Source: Azoarcus sp. TTM-91
Lineage (GTDB): Bacteria; Pseudomonadota; Gammaproteobacteria; Burkholderiales; Rhodocyclaceae
Length of the DNA: 64,000 bases
Direction of reading: 5' to 3'
Assembly (NCBI RefSeq): GCF_012911025.1
Contig: NZ_WUEI01000008.1
Location: 1-64,000, forward strand
A program made the position numbers and the translations under genes. Shown piece after piece: positions 33,142 to 44,031 of this stretch (position 1 is its first letter; each line of letters opens with the position of its first letter). The notes beneath the pieces were generated by a model that saw nothing but the letters and a program-made list of their open reading frames with translations, ran no database searches and was not told the DNA's origin.

Positions 33142-33179
33142 ATCGGGCAATGTGCCGGTTGGCGCATTGCCCGATTTTT
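33142..33179 (+). terminator. Strong intrinsic terminator
   Basis: A 15-bp stem (33142-33156 with 33161-33175, one G-U pair) with a GGTT loop is followed by TTTTT. It is the strongest terminator in the window and marks the end of the exoprotein locus. Confidence 0.92.
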
Positions 33180-33399
33180 CGTTGCGGGCTGTACCTTGCC
33201 TGGTCCCGGCTCCGGTTTCCGCTACCCCGGGGGAAACCGCCAGCGGAATTGGAAGCCTACGCCTCGGTCCACCTTCCGCTCACTTGCGACACCATCCACG
33301 TTCGCCAAGAATGGCTCTCCGCCGGAGCGAACCGCGCCAGGAGCGCTTCGCATTGCGCCTATTAGCCCGCCCGTGCCGCCTCACACCAAGGACTCCCCG

Positions 33400-34590
33400 A
33401 TGCTGGATGCACGCCTGTTCCCCTTGCCGCGCAACGCGGTGTGGCCCGATTACGGCAGCCACGGCCTGCTGGGGCTGACACGCGCCCTCGGGAGCTGGCT
33501 GCAGGGGCATGAGGAATTGACCTTGCCCGGTTTGCCACCGCGCCAGCCGCGCGGCGTGGTGCTGCTGGTGATCGATGGCCTGGGCGACACCTTCCTGCAG
33601 CGCCTGGGGCAGGGCAGCCGGATGCATGCGCAGCAGCTGGCGCGGCTGACCTCGGTCTGCCCCTCGACCACCGCCAGCGCGGTCACCACGCTCTACACCG
33701 GGCTGGCACCGGCGGAGCACGGGCTGACTGGCTGGTTCATCCAGGACAGGCGCTTCGGCGGCGTGATCGCGCCACTGCCATTGCAGCGCCGTGGCGGAGG
33801 GCGGCTGCGTGGGCCCTTCCTCGGTGCGCGCCTGTTTCCTTACCGCACTCTGGCACAGCGGGCGCGGCGACCGGTATCGGTGCTGACGCCGGCCGAGCTC
33901 GCGCCCTCCGGCTATACATTCCGCCACACGAGAGGGGCCAGGGTGATCGGCTATCCGCAGCTGAAAGACCTGCTGCCGGCCGTCCTGGACGAAGCCGCGC
34001 GGCTGGACGGGCGCGGGCTGATCCATGCCTATTACCCCGGCTTCGACGCTCTCAGCCACAAGCTGGGGCCATATGCGAAGGAAGTGCAGGGCCTGTTCGG
34101 CCGGCTGGATGAACTGTTCGCCGCGCTGGCGGCCGGGCTGCGTCGGCACGGGATGACGTTGCTGGTGACCGCCGATCACGGTTTCATCGAAGCGCCGGAG
34201 GAGCGCCACTACCGCCTGGACGCGCGCTCGCCGGTGCAGGCCATGCTGGCCGCGCCCCTCTTAGGCGAGCGGCGGCTGGCCTTCTGCCAGGTGCGCGCCG
34301 GGGCCGAGCAGGAGTTCGAGGATTTCGCCGCCCGGGATCTGGCCGGCCGGGCGGTGGCGGTGCGTTCCCGCCGGCTGCTGGCCGCGGGCCTGTTCGGGCC
34401 GGGACCGCGGCATGCCCGCCTCGCCGAGCGGCTTGGCAACTACGCGCTGTTGATGGAGGCGGGGCACACGCTGTCCGACCGCTTGCCGGGAGAGGACGAG
34501 CTCAGGATGCGCGGCGTGCATGGGGGATTGAGCGGGGAGGAAATGTGGATTCCGCTGATCCACGCGGGCGCGGAAGGCGAGGACGCGTAG
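33400..34590 (+). CDS. Alkaline-phosphatase-superfamily phosphodiesterase-like protein
   Basis: 396 residues with the metal-site layout of the type I phosphodiesterase/nucleotide pyrophosphatase family. Present in order are VVLLVIDGLGDTF (first Asp), VCPSTTASAVTTLYTG (nucleophile Thr), YYPGFDALSHKLG (Asp and His), LLVTADHGF (Asp-His) and RGVHGGLS (final His). There is no signal peptide, so it is probably cytoplasmic. The ATG at 33400 is used because the longer frame runs back through the terminator. Substrate unknown. It is convergent with the DUF1178 gene. Confidence 0.78.
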   Translation: MLDARLFPLPRNAVWPDYGSHGLLGLTRALGSWLQGHEELTLPGLPPRQPRGVVLLVIDGLGDTFLQRLGQGSRMHAQQLARLTSVCPSTTASAVTTLYTGLAPAEHGLTGWFIQDRRFGGVIAPLPLQRRGGGRLRGPFLGARLFPYRTLAQRARRPVSVLTPAELAPSGYTFRHTRGARVIGYPQLKDLLPAVLDEAARLDGRGLIHAYYPGFDALSHKLGPYAKEVQGLFGRLDELFAALAAGLRRHGMTLLVTADHGFIEAPEERHYRLDARSPVQAMLAAPLLGERRLAFCQVRAGAEQEFEDFAARDLAGRAVAVRSRRLLAAGLFGPGPRHARLAERLGNYALLMEAGHTLSDRLPGEDELRMRGVHGGLSGEEMWIPLIHAGAEGEDA

Positions 34591-34600
34591 TCTCCCGGCA

Positions 34601-34621
34601 AGCCTCTCCGGAAGGGAGGCT
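34601..34621. terminator. Weak hairpin between convergent genes
   Basis: AGCCTCTC and GGGAGGCT form an 8-bp stem (one G-U) with a 5-base loop in the 148-base convergent spacer. No T-run follows on either strand, so termination would be weak or Rho-assisted. Confidence 0.25.
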
Positions 34622-34738
34622 GAGCCACATCCCGGGAAGAAGGCGCGGGGGAGCGGGGGCGGAGCGCATCCAGGCAGGGCGATGGCCTCATGCATCCGGC
34701 CGCGCCGAGCGGAGCAGCCCGCCCGGCTCGCAGGCTGC

Positions 34739-35191
34739 TCAGTGCAGGTCTTCTTCCGCCGGCGGCAGGGGCAGCGCCATGATGCCTTCGTCCAGCAACT
34801 CGCCCAGTTCCCGGACCGAAGCGGCGCCGCGGATGGAACGCGCCTCGCTCTCGCCGTAGTGGATCTTGCGGGCTTCCTCGGGGAAGCGGGCGCCGACATC
34901 CTCTGCATCGTTGCCCATGCGCCGCAGCGCGGCAATGGCCTGGGCGAGCATCGTGCCGGTGTCTGCGGGCAGCGTCGGCACATCGGCCGGCTTGCCCCGC
35001 GGCGGGAGTTCCGCCGGCCCTGCGCTGCGAGTCTGCACATAGGGTGCGCTGGGCAGGCGGCGGATCTGGGTGGAGTCGCACACCGGGCAGGAGATCTGCC
35101 CGGCTTGCTGTTGCGTTTCAAAGGCGTCGCTGGAGGCGAACCAGCCTTCGAAGCGATGATCGCGCCCGCAGCACAGGTCGAGGACGATCAT
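34739..35191 (-). CDS. DUF1178 family protein
   Basis: 150 residues matching the DUF1178 family of small proteobacterial proteins with a zinc-ribbon-like N-terminus. It begins MIVLDLCCGRDHRFEGWFAS, with Cys7 and Cys8, and has a second pair in ISCPVCDSTQIRRLPSAPYV. The C-terminal helix holds EDVGARFPEEARKIHYGESE. Molecular function is unknown for the family. It lies 28 bases downstream of tRNA-Leu and may be read through from the min/tRNA unit. Confidence 0.85.
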   Translation of the reverse strand: MIVLDLCCGRDHRFEGWFASSDAFETQQQAGQISCPVCDSTQIRRLPSAPYVQTRSAGPAELPPRGKPADVPTLPADTGTMLAQAIAALRRMGNDAEDVGARFPEEARKIHYGESEARSIRGAASVRELGELLDEGIMALPLPPAEEDLH

Positions 35192-35219
35192 CGAGCCGCG
35201 CCCGGCGGGAGCAGGGCGG

Positions 35220-35304
35220 TGGTACCCGGAGCGGGGGTCGAACCCGCACGCCTTGCGGCTTCGGATTTTAAGTCCGATGTGTCTACCAATTTCACCATCC
35301 GGGC
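35220..35304 (-). tRNA. tRNA-Leu (anticodon UAA)
   Basis: 85 bases on the minus strand. The acceptor stem GCCCGGA pairs with TCCGGGT, followed by discriminator A and an encoded CCA. The anticodon arm GGACTTAAAATCC gives anticodon TAA. The T arm GCGGGTTCGACCCCCGC is canonical, and an extended variable arm of the class II type is present. Its 5' end lies 7 bases after the minE stop, so it is very probably processed from the min transcript. Confidence 0.97.
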
Positions 35305-35311
35305 ATCGTGG

Positions 35312-35572
35312 TCAGCGTCCCTGCTCGGGCAGGACGATGTTGACCTCCAGGACTTCGTAGTTGTCCTGCTTTTCCAGCTGAACCTTGATGTCGTCCGGGT
35401 TGACCGCGACGTACTTGGAGATGACCTCGATGAGTTCCTTCTGCAGCGCAGGAAGGAAGTCGGCCGCAGCGGCCCCGCCGCTGCGCTCGTGGGCGATCAG
35501 CAGCGACAGCCGGTTCTTGGCGATATCGGCTGTGCGCTTCTTTTCGCCGAAGAGGCGGGCAAGCAGGGACAT
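35312..35572 (-). CDS. minE: Cell division topological specificity factor MinE
   Basis: 86 residues, normal for MinE. The N-terminal anti-MinCD helix region is [20 protein letters not shown], followed by [11 protein letters not shown], and the C-terminal topological-specificity domain includes [20 protein letters not shown]. It drives pole-to-pole oscillation of MinD by stimulating its ATPase. The start at 35572 lies 1 base from the minD stop; longer in-frame starts overlap minD and lack the MinE N-terminus. Confidence 0.97.
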   Translation of the reverse strand: MSLLARLFGEKKRTADIAKNRLSLLIAHERSGGAAAADFLPALQKELIEVISKYVAVNPDDIKVQLEKQDNYEVLEVNIVLPEQGR

Positions 35573-35573
35573 G

Positions 35574-36386
35574 TCACTTGCCTCCGAACAGGCGCTTGAT
35601 GAGGCCGGGCTTCTCGTAATTGACGAAGCGCAGCTCGCGGTCTTCGCCGAGGAAGCGGGAAACCACGTCCGCATAGGCCTCGGCGACATCGGTGCCTTTC
35701 AGGTGGATGGCCGGCGTGCCCTGGTTGGACGCATGCAGCACCGACTCGGATTCCGGGATCACGCCGATCAGCGGCACCCGCAGCAGTTCCTGCACGTCCT
35801 TGTAGGACAGCATTTCGCCATCTTCCACCCGCTTGGCGGAGTAGCGCGTCACCAGCAGGTGTTCCTTGACCGGCTCGCCGCCTTCGCGGGCGCGCTTGGA
35901 CTTCGACTGCAGGATGCCCAGGATGCGGTCGGAGTCGCGCACCGAGGACACTTCGGGGTTGGTGGTGACGACGGCTTCGTCGGCGAAGGTCAACGCCATC
36001 ACCGCGCCGCGCTCGATGCCGGCCGGCGAATCGCAGACCACGTAGTCGAAGCCCATGTGCTCCAGTTCCTTGAGCACCACCTCCACGCCTTCCTCGGTCA
36101 GTGCGTCCTTGTCGCGCGTCTGCGAGGCGGGGAGGATGAAGAGGTTCTCGCAGTGCTTGTCCTTGATCAGCGCCTGGTTGAGCTTGGCTTCGCCGTTGAT
36201 GACGTTCACCAGGTCGTACACCACGCGGCGTTCGCAGCCCATGATGAGGTCGAGGTTGCGCAGGCCGACGTCGAAGTCGATGACCGCGGTCTTGAAGCCG
36301 CGCAGGGCGAGGCCGGAGGAGAAGGCCGCGCTGGTGGTGGTCTTGCCCACGCCGCCCTTGCCGGATGTTACGACGATTACTCTCAC
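35574..36386 (-). CDS. minD: Septum-site-determining ATPase MinD
   Basis: 270 residues, start codon GTG. The deviant Walker A motif [10 protein letters not shown] lies at 9-18, switch region [13 protein letters not shown] at ~39-51, and Walker-type [11 protein letters not shown] at ~118. The C-terminal amphipathic membrane-targeting helix is present as [10 protein letters not shown]. It binds the membrane as an ATP dimer and recruits MinC, and is released by MinE. Second gene of minC-minD-minE. Confidence 0.98.
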   Translation of the reverse strand: MRVIVVTSGKGGVGKTTTSAAFSSGLALRGFKTAVIDFDVGLRNLDLIMGCERRVVYDLVNVINGEAKLNQALIKDKHCENLFILPASQTRDKDALTEEGVEVVLKELEHMGFDYVVCDSPAGIERGAVMALTFADEAVVTTNPEVSSVRDSDRILGILQSKSKRAREGGEPVKEHLLVTRYSAKRVEDGEMLSYKDVQELLRVPLIGVIPESESVLHASNQGTPAIHLKGTDVAEAYADVVSRFLGEDRELRFVNYEKPGLIKRLFGGK

Positions 36387-36418
36387 GGTTTCCCCTTGTT
36401 GGATATGGCTGGCGCTGC

Positions 36419-37180
36419 TCAGTCGAGCTGCAGCGCTTCGATGGTCAATGTCTGTTCTTTGCCGGCGCCGCCGAGGCGGACGACGGCCGCGCGGCCGCCC
36501 ACCGCTTCGGGGACGCCACGTTCGAAAGTGCGATACACCCCGGCGATGGAAACCAGCTCGGGGCCGAAATTGGTGGCGATGATGCGGGCGCCGGCGTTGC
36601 CCTGGGCTCCAGCCAGCGCACGGCCGCGCAGCGGGCCGAAGCAGTGGATGCTGCCGTCGGCGATCACCTCTGCGCCATTGCTTATGCCGGCGAGCAGCAC
36701 CAGATCGCCGCCGCGGGCATAGACCTGCTGGCCGGAACGCAGCGGCCGGTCGACGAACAGGGTGTTCGGCTGCGGCGCGCTCACCACCGGTTGCGGTGCC
36801 GCGACCGGCGCCGGCGCGGCGGCAGGCGCGGCTTCGGCGGCAGGGCGGTCGCGCAACTCGGCGCCATCCAGGATCGCCAGGCCGGCCTGGCGGGCGGCCT
36901 GGACCAGGGCTTCAGGCAGGTTGCGCACGCCCACCGGCTGTAGCTGATAACGGCGGAACAGGGACAGCAGGCCGGCCCAGTCGATGCGCGCAGGTGCCTG
37001 CGACAGGCCGGAGAAATCCAGCACCGCAGCTTCACCGTTGAAGAAATCCGGCATGCCGCCCATCAATTTGTGCAGGGCGTCGGCCAGGCGAGCCGGTTCC
37101 GTCTCACGCAGGACCGCAACGGTGGCACCCAGGGCCGAGTTGCGGAATTCGATGGAGCGGGCGGAGGCGGCAGCGGACAT
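36419..37180 (-). CDS. minC: Septum-site-determining inhibitor MinC
   Basis: 253 residues from the ATG at 37180 (a TTG at 37198 is possible). The N-terminal FtsZ-inhibiting domain is at ~8-110 and is followed by an Ala/Pro-rich linker at ~118-140. The C-terminal beta-helical dimerisation domain has RSGQQVYARGGDLVLLAGIS and GRALAGAQGNAGARIIATNF. It prevents Z-ring formation away from mid-cell. First gene of the min operon; the hslO stop lies 75 bases upstream. Confidence 0.95.
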   Translation of the reverse strand: MSAAASARSIEFRNSALGATVAVLRETEPARLADALHKLMGGMPDFFNGEAAVLDFSGLSQAPARIDWAGLLSLFRRYQLQPVGVRNLPEALVQAARQAGLAILDGAELRDRPAAEAAPAAAPAPVAAPQPVVSAPQPNTLFVDRPLRSGQQVYARGGDLVLLAGISNGAEVIADGSIHCFGPLRGRALAGAQGNAGARIIATNFGPELVSIAGVYRTFERGVPEAVGGRAAVVRLGGAGKEQTLTIEALQLD

Positions 37181-37255
37181 TGGGCGGAGGGCTGTCAAAA
37201 TCAGCGAAGTCTACTGAGGGGCGGCGCTTCCGGCAAGGCCGCCCGCCGCCGGGCC

Positions 37256-38122
37256 TCAATGCAGCGTGGGCGGATGGAACAGCGCATCCACGTCCGCGCG
37301 GTCGAAGCGGTAGGTGTGGTTGGAGAGATCGTCATGCACCACGACCTCGCCATGCTCCTGCAATACCGCACGCACTTCGTCTTCGCCCAGGCCCTGCAGC
37401 ATGGAGGACACCTTCTCCCGGTCCGGCGGCCAGTGGTGGATCACCGGCCGTGGCTCGAACAGGCGTACGTCCTCCTCGGCAAAGAGGCGGCCGAGCAGGG
37501 TCTCCGGCGGCAGGCCGAGCAGTTCCTCCGCCTTCACCGTCTGGGCAAGGTGATGGACGCGATCCCAGCCATCCACATCCCGCAGGTCGGCGCCCGGCAG
37601 TTTTTGCAGGAAGAGCGCGGCGGAGGCGATCGGGTTGCTGGCCAGCCACAGCCCGGCAGGCTGTTGCTCGGATTGGGCGAGGTAGTGGGTGAAGACCTCG
37701 GCGATGCTGTCGCCCTCCAGCGGCACCAGGCTCTGGTAGGGCTGCTCCAGCCCGGCGATGTCCAGGCTGAGCTGCAACCGGCCGTCGCCCACCAGTTCGC
37801 CCAGCGTGCTGCCGCGCAGTGCGCCTTCCGCCTTGGCGTAGCCGCGCAGGTTGAGCTCCTCGCTACAGTCCACCACCAGCAGGCTGACCGGCCCGCGGCC
37901 CTGGATCTGGAAGGTGAGGCGGCCAGGCTGCTTGAGGTTGCCGGAGATGACGCTGGAAACCGCGCTCATCTCGCCCAGCAGGCGGGCCAGCTCGGGCGGG
38001 TAGCCGCGACCTTGCTGCAGGGCTTGCCAGACATCATCCAGGCGGACGACGGCGCCGCGGATGTCCAGCGCTTCGAGCATGAAGCGTTGCACGTAGCTGG
38101 AGGGAAGCTTGGGCTTGCTCAT
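37256..38122 (-). CDS. hslO: Hsp33-family chaperonin lacking the zinc/redox cysteines
   Basis: 288 residues. The Hsp33 substrate-binding domain is intact ([20 protein letters not shown], then [20 protein letters not shown]), as is the linker. The C-terminal redox switch is altered: where E. coli Hsp33 has CxC and CxxC, this protein has [12 protein letters not shown] (residues 228-239) and [13 protein letters not shown] (261-273). Alignment by eye puts W, P, D and S at the four zinc positions. The only cysteine in the protein is Cys86. It should not act as a disulfide-switched chaperone and may be constitutively active or regulated otherwise. It overlaps the ArsC-like gene by 4 bases. Confidence 0.88.
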   Translation of the reverse strand: MSKPKLPSSYVQRFMLEALDIRGAVVRLDDVWQALQQGRGYPPELARLLGEMSAVSSVISGNLKQPGRLTFQIQGRGPVSLLVVDCSEELNLRGYAKAEGALRGSTLGELVGDGRLQLSLDIAGLEQPYQSLVPLEGDSIAEVFTHYLAQSEQQPAGLWLASNPIASAALFLQKLPGADLRDVDGWDRVHHLAQTVKAEELLGLPPETLLGRLFAEEDVRLFEPRPVIHHWPPDREKVSSMLQGLGEDEVRAVLQEHGEVVVHDDLSNHTYRFDRADVDALFHPPTLH

Positions 38123-38520
38123 GCATTTTCTCCGGCGGAAAGCGCGGTGGCATAGGCGGCGGGGTCGAAGCCAACCAGCAATTCACCATTGGGCAGGGCG
38201 AGCACAGGGCGGCGGATCAGGCTGGGGTTTTCCACCATCAGGGCGATGGCTTCTTCATCCGAGCCGATGCTCTGGCGTTCCACCGGAATCTTGCGCCAGG
38301 TGGTGCCACGGGTATTCACCAGTGCCTTCCAGCCCAGGCTGGCAACCCAGGGGCGGAGCAAACCGGCATCCAGGCCGTGCTTGCGGTAGTCGTGGAAACG
38401 GTATTCCTGGCCGTGCGCCGCGAACCAGGCGAAGGCCTTCTTCATGGTGTCGCAGTTGGGAATGCCGTAGCAGACCGGCACGCCGGCGGGCGCGGCGGCG
38501 GTTGGGGAAGATGCTTGCAT
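38119..38520 (-). CDS. ArsC/Spx/YffB-family protein
   Basis: 133 residues. The thioredoxin-like ArsC-family fold has the active Cys in [18 protein letters not shown], and the basic motifs [11 protein letters not shown] and [12 protein letters not shown] correspond to the family's substrate-binding arginines. YffB-type members are thought to be thiol or glutathione-dependent reductases, while arsenate reduction is not assured and no ars genes lie nearby. The stop overlaps the hslO start (ATGA), so the two are coupled. A redox-linked pairing with a cysteine-less Hsp33 is notable. Confidence 0.85.
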   Translation of the reverse strand: MQASSPTAAAPAGVPVCYGIPNCDTMKKAFAWFAAHGQEYRFHDYRKHGLDAGLLRPWVASLGWKALVNTRGTTWRKIPVERQSIGSDEEAIALMVENPSLIRRPVLALPNGELLVGFDPAAYATALSAGENA

Positions 38521-38604
38521 TGGATCTCTGTCCGGATTAGGTGCGGCGGAAGCGCGCCAGTTTACTACGTCCGCGGGATGGCCCGCCGCTCGCCGGGTAG
38601 ACGC

Positions 38605-38937
38605 TCAGTGCGTACGGTGCAAGGGCGGAGGCCGCTGACGCGGCTTGCCGTAGAGTGCGCGCAATTCATCCTTGGCCGCGTTCAGCGTGCGGCGGCGTTC
38701 GCGGGGCAAGCGCCGGCCGGCGCGGTTCAGGTAGAAATTCAGCATGGACATGGCAGAGCGGAAGGGATCGCTCTTGCGACTGTGGCTGGCCTCAGCGGAG
38801 TGCTTCAGCGAGCGGGCGATCCTGCGCGGATCGTCGCCGCTGAACACCCCGCGCTCCAGGTCCATGGCGTGGCTGGTTTCGGTGACTTCCTGCGACCAGC
38901 GCCGGGGGCGCCGGCCCGCTTGCTTGCGGGTGCTCAT
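38605..38937 (-). CDS. DUF3175 family protein
   Basis: 110 residues, rich in Arg and Lys. It matches the small DUF3175 family: RRWSQEVTETSHAMDLERGV, DDPRRIARSLKHSAEASHSR and SMLNFYLNRAGRRLP are the conserved blocks. The start MSTRKQAGRR at 38937 is chosen; the upstream frame is low-complexity. Function is unknown. The basic character suggests nucleic-acid association, but that is inference. Confidence 0.85.
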   Translation of the reverse strand: MSTRKQAGRRPRRWSQEVTETSHAMDLERGVFSGDDPRRIARSLKHSAEASHSRKSDPFRSAMSMLNFYLNRAGRRLPRERRRTLNAAKDELRALYGKPRQRPPPLHRTH

Positions 38938-39049
38938 GCGAGGCCTCCTTACGTACCGGGGGCCGAGGCGCCGCAACTTGCCCGCGCCGCGGCCAGATCT
39001 CCGTCGGCGGTGAGGCAGCGCCAGCGGCTGCCCCAAGCCCTTGCCGGTC

Positions 39050-39604
39050 TCAGACCAGCTCTTGCAGCAGCGCCTGGTTGAAGGCGGGGATATCGTCCGG
39101 CTTGCGGCTGGTGACCAGCTTGCCGTCCACCACCACTTCCTCGTCGCGCCATTCGGCGCCGGCGTTGGTGAGGTCCTGGTGCAGGCTGGGCCAGCTCGTC
39201 AGCTGCTTGCCCTGGGCAACGCCGGCGTCGATCAGCGGCCAGGGTCCGTGGCAGATGGCTGCGATCGGCTTGTTCTCATGCGCGAAGGCGCGGATGAAGT
39301 CCAGCGCCTCGCGGCTGAGGCGCAACTGGTCGGGGTTGGCGACGCCGCCGGGCAGGACGAGCGCATCGAAGCCGGTGGACGCGGCTCCGCGCACATCCAT
39401 CTCCACCGCGAAGCGCTCGGCCGGCTGCAGGTGGTTGAAACCCTGCACATCGGCGCCCCTGGGTTTGGGCGCGAGCAGGGTGACCTGGGCGCCATGCGCC
39501 TCCAGGAAACGGCGGGGCTCGGTGTATTCGACCTGCTCGACACCGTCGGTCATCAACACCGCGATGTGCTTGCCCTGCAGGCTTTGTTGCGGCTGGGTCT
39601 GCAT
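39050..39604 (-). CDS. PfpI/DJ-1 superfamily glutamine-amidotransferase-like protein
   Basis: 184 residues, ATG at 39604 preceded by AGGAGG. It has the DJ-1/PfpI fold with nucleophile elbow IAAICHGPWPLIDAG (Cys and adjacent His), VLPGGVANPDQL, and the acidic residue in DGVEQVEYTEPRRF. Members include YhbO-type stress proteins, described as proteases or deglycases; the true reaction is debated. It stands alone with its own promoter in the 140-base spacer after tex. Confidence 0.88.
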   Translation of the reverse strand: MQTQPQQSLQGKHIAVLMTDGVEQVEYTEPRRFLEAHGAQVTLLAPKPRGADVQGFNHLQPAERFAVEMDVRGAASTGFDALVLPGGVANPDQLRLSREALDFIRAFAHENKPIAAICHGPWPLIDAGVAQGKQLTSWPSLHQDLTNAGAEWRDEEVVVDGKLVTSRKPDDIPAFNQALLQELV

Positions 39605-39745
39605 ATCGGTTCCTCCTGTGTGCAACGAAAAGGGAAGGGGAGCATCCGCCCCCGGCGTCTGCCCCCCTTTCCTTGCATTTTGCGCTCCCGGCCTTGCGTC
39701 ACCGCGGCCGCCCGGAAGCCGGTAGAAACGACAAATGCTCCGCGC

Positions 39746-42061
<2,316 letters not shown>

Positions 42062-42203
42062 GCTCTTGGGAATGGATGCCCGGATGGAGGCCGGGTCGTT
42101 CAGGGAAGGCTGGAGGCGCCGCCGGGGTGGCGCCCGAGGAAGGCGGCGATGGTGCCAGCAAGGCGGCCGCGCGGGCAAGCCCGGCGGCGCCTGCGGCACC
42201 GGC

Positions 42204-43061
42204 TCAGCGGTTGAGCAGCGCCGCCAGCTCGGCGCGGAACTCGCGTACCAGCGGGTCGGCACCCATCAGGTCGAACAGTTGCAGCATGGTCTTGCGGCCG
42301 ATGTCATCCCGATAGCCGCGGTCGCGACGGACGATTTCCAGCAGATGCCGCAGTGCCGGCTCGTAGTCGGCCTGGCCGGCGAGCAGGGTCGCTAGGGCGA
42401 AACGGGCGTCGAGATCCTCCGGTGCCGCCGCCAGGCGCGCCTCCAGCTCGGCGGCGGAGGCCGTCTGCGGCTGGTTGTTGCGCAGAGCGAGGCGGGCTTG
42501 CAGGGTCTTCAGCCTGTCCTCGTCGCGGGCGCGGTATTCCAGCGCCTTGATCAGCGAGGCGGCGGGTTCGAGGTCGCCGTTGTCGATGCGCAGCTCGATC
42601 TGGTCCAGCCGCGCGGCTTCGAAGGCCGGATCCCGGGCCAGGGCCTCGTCCAGCACTGCGAGCGCCGCCGGAATGTCGCCGGCCGCGGCGAGGCGGCGCG
42701 CTTCCAGCCGCAGCGGTTCGGCCAGCGAAGGCAGGTGCGGTTCGAGGAAGGCGCGGATGCGGCTCTCCGGCAGCGCGCCGCTGAAGCCATCGACGATCTT
42801 GCCATCGACGAACAGGCGCACATCCGGGATGCCGCGCACGCCATAGCGCTGGGCCAGTGCCTGTTCGGCATCGGAGTCCACCTTGGCGAGCCGGAAGCGG
42901 CCGCCGTATTCCTCGGCAAGCTTCTCCAGGATGGGTTTGAGCACGCGGCAGGGGCCGCACCAGGCGGCCCAGAAATCCACCAGCACCGGGGTGTGATAGG
43001 AGGCCTGGATGACCTTGGCCTCGAAGTCGTCGCCGCGGACGTCGTCTGCGTAGTTGTTCAT
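42204..43061 (-). CDS. cnoX: Thioredoxin-domain co-chaperone, CnoX/YbbN type
   Basis: 285 residues: an N-terminal thioredoxin domain (~1-108) with active site WCGPC at 34-38, and a C-terminal TPR region (~125-280; [40 protein letters not shown]). E. coli CnoX has lost the classic CxxC, but this protein keeps it, so it may retain oxidoreductase activity as well as holdase function with GroEL/DnaK. It lies downstream of nothing obvious and has a 118-base upstream spacer. Confidence 0.88.
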   Translation of the reverse strand: MNNYADDVRGDDFEAKVIQASYHTPVLVDFWAAWCGPCRVLKPILEKLAEEYGGRFRLAKVDSDAEQALAQRYGVRGIPDVRLFVDGKIVDGFSGALPESRIRAFLEPHLPSLAEPLRLEARRLAAAGDIPAALAVLDEALARDPAFEAARLDQIELRIDNGDLEPAASLIKALEYRARDEDRLKTLQARLALRNNQPQTASAAELEARLAAAPEDLDARFALATLLAGQADYEPALRHLLEIVRRDRGYRDDIGRKTMLQLFDLMGADPLVREFRAELAALLNR

Positions 43062-43179
43062 GCTTGTTCTCCTCGTGACAACCTGAAGGAGATGGGGGCG
43101 CCTGTGCCGGTATCAAGCTTGGCGCTGCAGGCGCCAGGGGCGGGCTGGGGGAGGCCGGCTGCCCGGTCCGTCGCCCGGA

Positions 43180-44028
43180 TCAGAGCGCGATCAGCGTCTG
43201 CCGGCCCCACCAGCGCTGGCCGGGCGCAAGGTGGATGGGATGATTGGCGGCCGCGGCCTCCACGCACAACATGCGGCGGAAGCCATCCGCCGGCATGTCG
43301 GCCAGCGCGGCGCAGCGCTCCTCCCACGGGTTCCACACCACCACGTCGGGGAAGCCCTCGCTGTTCAGCCCGAGGCTGCGGTCGTACTCGCGCAGCAGCA
43401 GTGGCCGGACGCTGTCGCGGTAGATGCGGTCGGTTTCATCCTCCACCAGCACCGCCTCGCCGCTTTCGCGCTTGAGCTTGCCGCCGTCGGCGGTGTCGCT
43501 GTAGGTCAGGCCGTACAGGCCTTCCAGGCGGGATTCCTCGACTTCGCGCACCCGCAGATAGGTATGCAGCGCGGCGGTGAAGTCGAAGGGAGTGTCGCCG
43601 GTGTTCTGCACATCCAGCTCCATGTCCAGCCGGCTTTCCTCGATGATCACGCTCAGTTCGAGCGAAAAGCCCTGCGGCCAGAGCGCACGGGTGCCTTCGT
43701 CGTCGCCCAGGCAGAGGGTAACCAGGGCGAAGTCGTCGCCGGTGCGCTGCTCGGCCACGCTCCATTCCCGGCTGCGGGCGAAGCCGTGCTTGGGCAGAGC
43801 GCCCTGGCCGGCGAACTGGGGGAAGCAGACCGGCACGCCGCCGCGTATCGGCGTCTGGCCGTCGAAGACTGCCTTGTCGCTGAGGTAGAGCCGTTCTTCG
43901 CCCTGGGCCGGGGCCCAGGACAGCACTTGTCCGCCAAACAGGCTCACCACCGCGCGGGCGCCGGCGCGGGTGGCCAGGCGCAGGGCGGGGATGCCGTGAA
44001 AATCGATGGTGTCGATGGAAGGACCCAT
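43180..44028 (-). CDS. D-hexose-6-phosphate mutarotase (YeaD-like)
   Basis: 282 residues of the aldose-1-epimerase superfamily, glucose-6-phosphate-1-epimerase subgroup. Motifs are GGQVLSWAPAQGEERLYLSD, RGGVPVCFPQFAG, KHGFARSREW (catalytic His), ALHTYLRV (second His) and VVVWNPWEERCAALADMPAD. It interconverts alpha and beta anomers of hexose-6-phosphates. The pat gene ends 3 bases upstream, so the two are probably cotranscribed. Confidence 0.9.
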   Translation of the reverse strand: MGPSIDTIDFHGIPALRLATRAGARAVVSLFGGQVLSWAPAQGEERLYLSDKAVFDGQTPIRGGVPVCFPQFAGQGALPKHGFARSREWSVAEQRTGDDFALVTLCLGDDEGTRALWPQGFSLELSVIIEESRLDMELDVQNTGDTPFDFTAALHTYLRVREVEESRLEGLYGLTYSDTADGGKLKRESGEAVLVEDETDRIYRDSVRPLLLREYDRSLGLNSEGFPDVVVWNPWEERCAALADMPADGFRRMLCVEAAAANHPIHLAPGQRWWGRQTLIAL

Positions 44029-44031
44029 GCA

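Noticed and set aside
35220-35304. tRNA-Leu as an integration site for a genomic island
   Set aside because: No integrase, no repeated tRNA 3' end and only conserved housekeeping genes on both sides.
38119-38520. Arsenate reductase of an ars operon
   Set aside because: It is an ArsC-fold protein, but there is no arsR, arsB or acr3 nearby, and the sequence is nearer the YffB/Spx subgroup.
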